A stretch of DNA of 11,256 nt from Patescibacteria group bacterium (GTDB taxonomy: Bacteria > Patescibacteriota > Patescibacteriia > UBA2591 > UBA6264), in NCBI GenBank assembly GCA_018896315.1, contig JAHIMV010000116.1:1-11256 (forward strand), read 5' to 3'. Made by a program: the position numbers and the translations under genes. Within the stretch, counting starts at the first letter, position 1. The number at the start of each line of letters is the position of its first letter. The notes below the pieces were generated by a model. That model was not told the DNA's origin. It worked only from the letters and a program-made list of their open reading frames with translations, and did no database searches. Positions 7,103-11,256 of the stretch are shown piece after piece.

Positions 7103-7135
7103 AAGAGAGGCCTTAAAAGACTTCTCTTGTTTTTT
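7103..7135. terminator. Bidirectional intrinsic terminator between convergent units
   Basis: The stem AAGAGAGGCCT (7103-7113) pairs with AGACTTCTCTT (7118-7128), with one C-A mismatch and one G-T pair. It is followed on the plus strand by GTTTTTT (7129-7135), ending the ddl-ftsQ transcript 11 bp after the ftsQ stop. On the minus strand the same stem is followed by TTTTGC, so it may also end the opposing small-membrane-protein transcript. Confidence 0.75.
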
Positions 7136-7202
7136 ACATACAAGCGACGTAAAAGAGATAATAAACGACTCATATTGTATAAATTTTCACACTCTCCTCT
7201 TT

Positions 7203-7469
7203 TTAAGGAATAACAATATCTTCAAATTGAACACCTTTATCAGGTTGAACTGGGCTTTTTATCTGATCAATTAAATAAACTTGTTTTTCTCTATTGCTGA
7301 TTTCGTGCCAAATGGTTGTATATTCTCTCATAAATATAGCGCCCATACCAAATACAGCTATCATTGCTCCAATTAAAAATATAAAGGAAATAGTAGGATT
7401 AATGTCTTTTTCCCACCACTTTTCTGGTTTTTCAATACGATAGTCTTTAGATGAAAATTTATCTGACAT
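7203..7469 (-). CDS. Small single-pass membrane protein, unknown function
   Basis: An 88-residue protein that I do not assign to a family. A polar, Lys/Glu-rich N-terminus containing EKPEKWWEKDINPT leads into one hydrophobic helix (about 27-47, ISFIFLIGAMIAVFGMGAIF). A charged segment and an acidic tail ending FEDIVIP follow. By the positive-inside rule the N-terminus is probably cytoplasmic. It lies 38 bp downstream of the frameshifted small membrane gene and shares its promoter, so the two proteins may act together in the membrane. There is no Shine-Dalgarno before the ATG at 7469. It ends about 67 bp before the bidirectional terminator. Confidence 0.7.
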   Translation of the reverse strand: MSDKFSSKDYRIEKPEKWWEKDINPTISFIFLIGAMIAVFGMGAIFMREYTTIWHEISNREKQVYLIDQIKSPVQPDKGVQFEDIVIP

Positions 7470-7507
7470 AGATAATTTTTTAATATAGCCAACTAATTTA
7501 TTTCTAT

Positions 7508-7785
7508 TTATTCTTCTTTACTTCCTTTTGCAGCAAAAGCGCCAGCTAAAAGCAGGATAATACCAATTACACCTATGCCGGCTGACAAGTAGAGCTCTTT
7601 TAAAATCAGGGCGTGTGGTGAATAAGCAAATTCTTCAAAGGGTTCTTGAGGAATAGTAAAATAGTTGTAAATTCCTAGACTGGCAATAACAATACCAATA
7701 ATAATTAATAAAGCGCCGAGCCAGATTACCAGATTAATTGAGTCTTTGTTCCCCCTTCTCTAATATAGAGTTTAAATGCTTTCAT
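7508..7785 (-). pseudogene. Two-helix small membrane protein gene with a one-base frameshift
   Basis: From ATG 7785 the frame reads MKAFKLYIREGGTKTQLIW and then stops. The -1 frame continues as INLVIWLGALLIIIGIVIAS and ends at TAA 7508-7510 with AAKGSKEE. Adding one G to the G5 run (7751-7755, minus strand) joins them into a 92-residue protein with two membrane helices (about 20-38 and 68-88) around a loop with YFTIPQEPFEEFAY. A strong promoter sits about 40 bp upstream of the ATG, and the 3' part is clean coding sequence, so the gene was recently or still is functional. Alternatives are an assembly or sequencing error, slippage at the G run, or reinitiation after the AGGGGG. The protein family is not recognised. 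Confidence 0.65.
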
Positions 7786-7824
7786 ATAATTCAATTTAAC
7801 AATTTAACTATATAGCAATTTAAC

Positions 7825-7853
7825 ATTATAACATTTTTCTAGAAATAAATCAA
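7825..7853 (-). promoter_or_regulatory. Strong sigma70-type promoter for the small-membrane-protein operon
   Basis: On the minus strand TTGATT (7853-7848) and a perfect TATAAT (7830-7825) are 17 bp apart, and the -10 is preceded by TG (TGTTATAAT), an extended -10. Transcription would start near 7818, about 33 bases before the ATG at 7785. The leader contains repeated CAATTTAAC units (7792-7800, 7800-7808, 7816-7824 on the plus strand). Confidence 0.75.
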
Positions 7854-7906
7854 GAATTGATAGGTATGTTACTTGTTAAGTTGCTTAATTATTTGGTTGA
7901 TATATT

Positions 7907-8033
7907 TTAAAGTAAATAGTCCTTAGGATTAATAGGGATACCATCTAATCTTACTTCAAAATGTAAATGTGGTCCAGTGGAAAATCTGCCCGCCCCTGTT
8001 GTTCCTGGTAATCCGCCAGTTCGGCCAATAATA
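7907..8033 (-). pseudogene. Orphan 3'-end fragment of an M23 peptidase gene (left direct repeat)
   Basis: These 127 bp encode the last 41-42 residues of an M23 peptidase, including TGPHLHFEVRLDGIPINP and the stop at 7907-7909. They align without gaps to 10104-10230, the 3' end of the complete peptidase gene on the far side of the RM genes. The central 80 bp (7929-8008) are identical. The flanks carry 11 differences (7 in 22 bp, 4 in 25 bp), all synonymous. No start codon is present; the frame meets a stop (TGA, 8044-8042) three codons upstream of the homology. A weak resemblance may continue for about 20 bases past the stop. It is best read as the displaced original 3' end of the host gene. 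Confidence 0.92.
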
Positions 8034-8078
8034 AGAATTATTCATTATAACACATTTTTTATAAAACAAAATATGCTA

Positions 8079-8867
8079 TTATATTTTTTTAACGAGGTTT
8101 TTCATTTTTTGATCAATCTCATCGTAAAGTTCTAGGCCTACTTTTTCAAAAACACCAAGTAAATCTTTATAGGTACCCCTGCCGCCCAAGAAGTCCCAAT
8201 ATTCCTCGCCGACCATAATTTCTTTTTTTAAATCAAATAAACCTTTTAGTGTCCAACGACTATAGGGATTTGGGTCATAAGGATTATATGGTATAGCTAA
8301 TTGTGTTAAAACATTAACACTTTTATCTTGACTTAATCTTAACGCAGTCCAACGCAGAAGTTTTCTTTTTAGCTCAACAAATTCTTTTATATTAGGTTTA
8401 GCACTTATAATATCAATATAATGTTCCATTCCATTCTTCTCTCGCACAAATACATCTACTGTTGAATCTGGATCTTTGTTGAGCAGTTGTTTTTCTACCA
8501 CAGAACTCTTTATTAAACTATTTTCTTTATATTTAACAGCGGTTAGTTTACCTTGTCTTAGATCGAAATGAACTTTTTCAATAACTTTTAATGTCTTGGA
8601 TGAAATTGACCCTATGAGAGTATAGTGATGTTCTGACTCTTTATGATAATGCTTCGCAATTAAAACACTTACTTGTTCAAAAATAGACATTCCAAAAGTT
8701 GTATTCATAGAATGAATAAAAGAGAACATGGCATACCTATTTCTGCCAAGTAAACGATAATGAAAAGGTTTTGCTTCTGTTTCAGGAGCATAATTGCTGA
8801 GCTTACCACGTATTACTAAAATTAGATACGTTCCAATTTCTTTTTGTTGTTGCTTTGATAAAGCCAT
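8079..8867 (-). CDS. Type II restriction endonuclease, TdeIII family
   Basis: A 262-residue protein. The C-terminal half (residues 195-250) has the features I recognise in TdeIII-family enzymes: PYNPYDPNPYSRWTLKGLFD, then VGEEYWDFLGGRGTYKDLL and a tail ending GLELYDEID. TdeIII itself is reported to cut GGNCC; specificity here is only inferred. A PD-(D/E)XK-like core is suggested by DPDSTVDVFV (D134, D138) and YIDIISAKPN (D152, K157), but the position two residues after D152 is Ile, so the catalytic Lys may be K157 or the motif may be altered. It starts 3 bp after the methyltransferase stop, without its own promoter or Shine-Dalgarno, so it should be made from the same mRNA and after the methylase. 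Confidence 0.85.
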   Translation of the reverse strand: MALSKQQQKEIGTYLILVIRGKLSNYAPETEAKPFHYRLLGRNRYAMFSFIHSMNTTFGMSIFEQVSVLIAKHYHKESEHHYTLIGSISSKTLKVIEKVHFDLRQGKLTAVKYKENSLIKSSVVEKQLLNKDPDSTVDVFVREKNGMEHYIDIISAKPNIKEFVELKRKLLRWTALRLSQDKSVNVLTQLAIPYNPYDPNPYSRWTLKGLFDLKKEIMVGEEYWDFLGGRGTYKDLLGVFEKVGLELYDEIDQKMKNLVKKI

Positions 8868-8870
8868 AAT

Positions 8871-10085
8871 TTATTTTTTAATAAAATAATAAATACTTTC
8901 ACTAAATTTTGCATTATCTCGCTCTGTTCTCATAAGAACAGGTCTATGATAAATTTTTTCAATTTTATATCCACAGGCAGCGGCGACTCCCGGATATAAA
9001 TTATCCCTATCGTTCACTACAACGAAAATTTTTGCTTTCGGTTTTAAAAATTTATTCATGTTTTTAAATACAGCAATTATATCCTTTTGGTATTGTTCTT
9101 TTGCTTCTCTACTTCTACCTTTTGAGGCAGGACCAATTTCTTTATGCGCGTTATTGCCAAGTCCAAAAAGTTCATAAGCATATTTATGCTGATCATGATA
9201 ATCAATTAAACCAACATAAGGAGGAGAAGTAAAAATGCCATCAAATTTACCACCTTTATAACCTTCCACCTTGCTAAAATCTACCTCCCTTGAATCTCCT
9301 TGGATTACTTTCATAGTTGCGTTAGTTCGTAGTTTATTAAATTCTTTTATTCTTCTAATAGTATCCCAACTATAACGACTGATAAACTTCATTGCCTCAT
9401 TAACTGGGCAACATGTACGACGGTGCTTTATGCAATAATATTTTTCTCTGATTGGTTTTTGGGGACGCGCTAAATCATAATGAGTAACTAAACGGGCACT
9501 ACGAGTAGCTCTACTTAAAATAATCTTGAGTATATCTTGATTCTGATAGTTCTTTATCTGCCTTCCATAGAATAAAATTTCTTGTAGCGCCCTATCAGAA
9601 AACCAAGTATTAAAATACTCGCTACTCGTTTTATATTTTTTAAATGTATCTTTTAAATGAATTATCCCCTTCTGCCCCTGCAATAACCATTTACTAAATT
9701 TTTCTGTTTTAAAAAGGATCTCTTGTATTTCTTTCTCCAATAATTGAGTTTCATATTTTTTTGTTTTAACTTCAGTAATCAAACAGTTAAAATGTGATAC
9801 TTCCACGCCCGCTGAATGAACACCTAAAAGATTTGCTTCTATAAGAGTTGTTCCTGATCCCATAAAAGGATCAAGAATCGAATCCCCTTTTTTAAAATAG
9901 TTCTTTAAAAAAATCTCTACAAGCTGGGGGATAAATTTACCCAAATAAGGATGTAAACGATGGACGTGCTTTGTTCTCTCGTATTCCCTGATATTAATGA
10001 AAGATAAATTAATACCATTTAAGGATTCTTTTATGGCATTCATGGGCTTTTTTTTAACTTGTGATACAACTGCTGTATTTTGCAT
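8871..10085 (-). CDS. DNA methyltransferase of the RM cassette (amino-methyltransferase)
   Basis: A 404-residue protein with AdoMet motif I at residues 72-80 (DPFMGSGTT), preceded by motif X-like HRLHPYLGKFIPQLVEIF. Catalytic motif IV is TSPPY (286-290), so it modifies an exocyclic amino group. SPPY is commonest in N4-cytosine enzymes, though N6-adenine is possible. Motif order X-I-central region-IV places the likely target-recognition part at about 140-270. That region holds a Cys/His cluster (C218, H221, C225, C226), perhaps a metal knuckle. It should protect the site cut by the adjacent endonuclease. The ATG at 10085 is only 18 bp after the M23 stop, with no room for a separate promoter in that gap; M15 is an alternative start. 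No controller (C) protein gene accompanies it. Confidence 0.92.
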   Translation of the reverse strand: MQNTAVVSQVKKKPMNAIKESLNGINLSFINIREYERTKHVHRLHPYLGKFIPQLVEIFLKNYFKKGDSILDPFMGSGTTLIEANLLGVHSAGVEVSHFNCLITEVKTKKYETQLLEKEIQEILFKTEKFSKWLLQGQKGIIHLKDTFKKYKTSSEYFNTWFSDRALQEILFYGRQIKNYQNQDILKIILSRATRSARLVTHYDLARPQKPIREKYYCIKHRRTCCPVNEAMKFISRYSWDTIRRIKEFNKLRTNATMKVIQGDSREVDFSKVEGYKGGKFDGIFTSPPYVGLIDYHDQHKYAYELFGLGNNAHKEIGPASKGRSREAKEQYQKDIIAVFKNMNKFLKPKAKIFVVVNDRDNLYPGVAAACGYKIEKIYHRPVLMRTERDNAKFSESIYYFIKK

Positions 10086-10103
10086 AGTATTTGTTTTTTT
10101 ATT

Positions 10104-10230
10104 TTATAACAGATAATCTTTAGGGTTAATAGGGATACCATCTAATCTTACTTCAAAATGTAAATGTGGTCCAGTGGAAAATCTGCCCGCCCCTGTTGTT
10201 CCTGGCAACCCTCCTGTTCGGCCAATAATA
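10104..10230 (-). repeat. Right direct repeat: 3' end of the complete M23 gene
   Basis: This 127-bp segment is the partner of 7907-8033 in the same orientation. Identity is 116 of 127 by hand alignment without gaps, and 80 of 80 in the core 10126-10205. Homology stops abruptly at 10230, where the coding sequence continues with CTACCTC (plus strand) while the other copy turns into AGAATTA. Confidence 0.92.
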
Positions 10231-11256
10231 CTACCTCTTTTAACATATTCGTCTTCATCAACAAAAATTTCACTAACATGTCCATAAACAGTAGAAAAAG
10301 ATTCATTATGAATAATCATAATATAACTATAGCCTAGACCACCATGCTTTGCTCTGGCTACATAGCCAGAAGCAGGCGCCCTTATAGCTGTTCCCTGTGG
10401 GGCTCTTAAATCAATACCTGAATGCTCGCCAATCCAATCGCGATAAGGATAGTCTGGTGCATGAAATTCACATGTAATTCCTTCTAATGGGACTGGCCAA
10501 GAAAAGATAATAATCCCCTCTTTTTCCATTAACTCAGCTTTTTCTTCTTTCTCTTGGGCTATTTTTCTTCTAACATCGCTTTCTAATTGAACTATTTCAT
10601 TTTCAATTTCTTGTTTTTCCTTAATCACTTCTGCTAAAAGAGCTTGAAATTTCCATTCTGCCCCTTGGGTTTCTTGTAAAATAGTTTGCCTGGCTTGTTG
10701 TTCTGAAGCTAATTTTGCTTTTTTGTCTTTAAGTTCTGATTCTAAATCAATTAATTCTTTGAGCTGTAAACGTAAATCTTTTTCTTGTATTTCCAAACCT
10801 TCTTTAATTAAATCAATTCTTTGCAAAGAATGAGCTAATTCTGACTGAACAGTGTCTAAATAACGCAAATGGCTTAAAATATTTGAAATAGAATCATTAA
10901 GAAGAATTATTTCTAAATGATTTTTTTGATCATATTGATTAATAATTTGTAAAAATACTTTTAAATCCTCTTTTAATTCTTCAATTTCTTGTTTTTTTTC
11001 TAAAACTCTTAATTGAATATTTTTAATAGAAAGATTAGTATTAGCAATTTCTTTTTCTTTTTCTTGAATTTCTGATTCTCTTTCTAAAACTTGATTATTT
11101 AAAAGATATATTTGATTTTTTAAAGTAACTGCTTCTTCTCTTTTGATTTCTATTTTCTCTCGATATACTTGTTTTTGTTCTTCTAATTCTTTTATATCTT
11201 GTTGCTGTGCTTCAATCTGTTTTTGCATGTCTTCAATTTCTTTTGAATAATCAATA
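10104..11256 (-). CDS. M23 peptidase with N-terminal coiled coil (EnvC/CwlO-like), 5' end outside window
   Basis: A partial gene. The frame is open through the right edge (codons before ATG 11228 read IDYSKEIED), and the expected signal peptide is not in the window, so the true start lies beyond 11256. Numbered from that internal Met, residues 1-230 are a long Glu/Lys/Gln-rich coiled coil, and 240-374 are a LytM/M23 domain. Zinc ligands are complete: H269-SGI-D273 and H355-L-H357 in TGPHLHFE. Before the HLH there is a longer glycine-rich loop (GGLPGTTGAGRFSTG). Such proteins cleave peptidoglycan cross-links or activate amidases at division. Its last 127 bp (10104-10230) are the right copy of the direct repeat, so the C-terminal codons may be foreign while the rest is native. 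Confidence 0.92.
   Translation of the reverse strand, partial: IDYSKEIEDMQKQIEAQQQDIKELEEQKQVYREKIEIKREEAVTLKNQIYLLNNQVLERESEIQEKEKEIANTNLSIKNIQLRVLEKKQEIEELKEDLKVFLQIINQYDQKNHLEIILLNDSISNILSHLRYLDTVQSELAHSLQRIDLIKEGLEIQEKDLRLQLKELIDLESELKDKKAKLASEQQARQTILQETQGAEWKFQALLAEVIKEKQEIENEIVQLESDVRRKIAQEKEEKAELMEKEGIIIFSWPVPLEGITCEFHAPDYPYRDWIGEHSGIDLRAPQGTAIRAPASGYVARAKHGGLGYSYIMIIHNESFSTVYGHVSEIFVDEDEYVKRGSIIGRTGGLPGTTGAGRFSTGPHLHFEVRLDGIPINPKDYLL

Larger units (their letters stand above)
8009..10205. mobile_element. Putative integrated RM cassette, 2,197-bp repeat period
   Basis: The methyltransferase and restriction genes lie between two direct copies of an M23 gene 3' end whose identical cores are 7929-8008 and 10126-10205, exactly 2,197 bp apart. 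One crossover between a circular or terminally homologous donor and the chromosome inside the core would give this layout: complete hybrid M23 gene, RM genes, displaced 3' fragment. No integrase, transposase or terminal inverted repeat is visible, so general recombination or an enzyme supplied in trans must be assumed. The boundaries given are one choice of period and can slide within the 80-bp core. Confidence 0.6.

Noticed and set aside
8044..8049. TATAAT on the minus strand between the endonuclease gene and the M23 fragment, as a promoter.
   Set aside because: It has a TG extension but no acceptable -35 at 16-18 bp, and only the M23 fragment lies directly downstream.
7971..10172. GGTCC, a match to GGNCC (the possible recognition sequence), in both copies of the identical core (7971-7975 and 10168-10172), suggesting self-cleavage-stimulated recombination.
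   Set aside because: GGNCC matches occur at many other places in the window (for example near 1903, 2803, 3213, 4069 and 5290), so their presence in the core is not informative, and the specificity itself is only inferred.

Overview
The window looks like chromosomal DNA of a Candidate Phyla Radiation (Patescibacteria) bacterium, most likely Parcubacteria-like. This is inferred from the AT-rich composition, the standard stop codons (polX ends in TGA, so TGA is not read as Gly), the 58-residue DUF5679 zinc-ribbon protein that I associate with these lineages, compact gene spacing, the almost complete absence of Shine-Dalgarno sequences, and abundant small palindromes between genes. No rRNA, tRNA or CRISPR array was seen.

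Left part, plus strand. A repeat-rich leader (1-250) holds two 51-bp tandem units and two GC-rich hairpins. It is followed by a membrane-anchored MepM/Csd3-like M23 endopeptidase, the DUF5679 protein with its own promoter, a shortened MgtE-type Mg2+ transporter, and a bacterial PolX (polymerase X plus PHP domains). PolX overlaps a small orphan gene, which overlaps ddl (D-Ala-D-Ala ligase). Then come a REP-like palindrome, an FtsQ/DivIB-like division gene and a bidirectional terminator (7103-7135). The ddl-ftsQ pair looks like a remnant of the division and cell wall cluster.

Right part, minus strand, read from the right edge. A coiled-coil M23 endopeptidase (EnvC/CwlO-like architecture) runs in from beyond the window. 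Eighteen bases after its stop begins a DNA methyltransferase, followed 3 bp later by a TdeIII-family restriction endonuclease. Next is an isolated 127-bp copy of the last 42 codons of the M23 gene. Beyond it a good sigma70-type promoter drives two small membrane-protein genes, the first of which carries a one-base frameshift in a G5 run.

The main result is this restriction-modification (RM) cassette. It sits between two copies of the 3' end of a cell-wall hydrolase gene. The copies share an 80-bp perfectly identical core, while the 47 bp flanking it carry 11 differences, all synonymous. That is what crossover between two diverged but functional alleles would leave. It suggests that a mobile RM module integrated into the 3' end of an essential-type gene, rebuilt a complete reading frame and left the displaced 3' end behind. 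It resembles elements that integrate at tRNA gene ends, but here in a protein gene and with no integrase visible.

Functionally, much of the window concerns the envelope: two M23 hydrolases, Ddl, FtsQ and Mg2+ import. A DNA-repair polymerase and a defence cassette are added to this.
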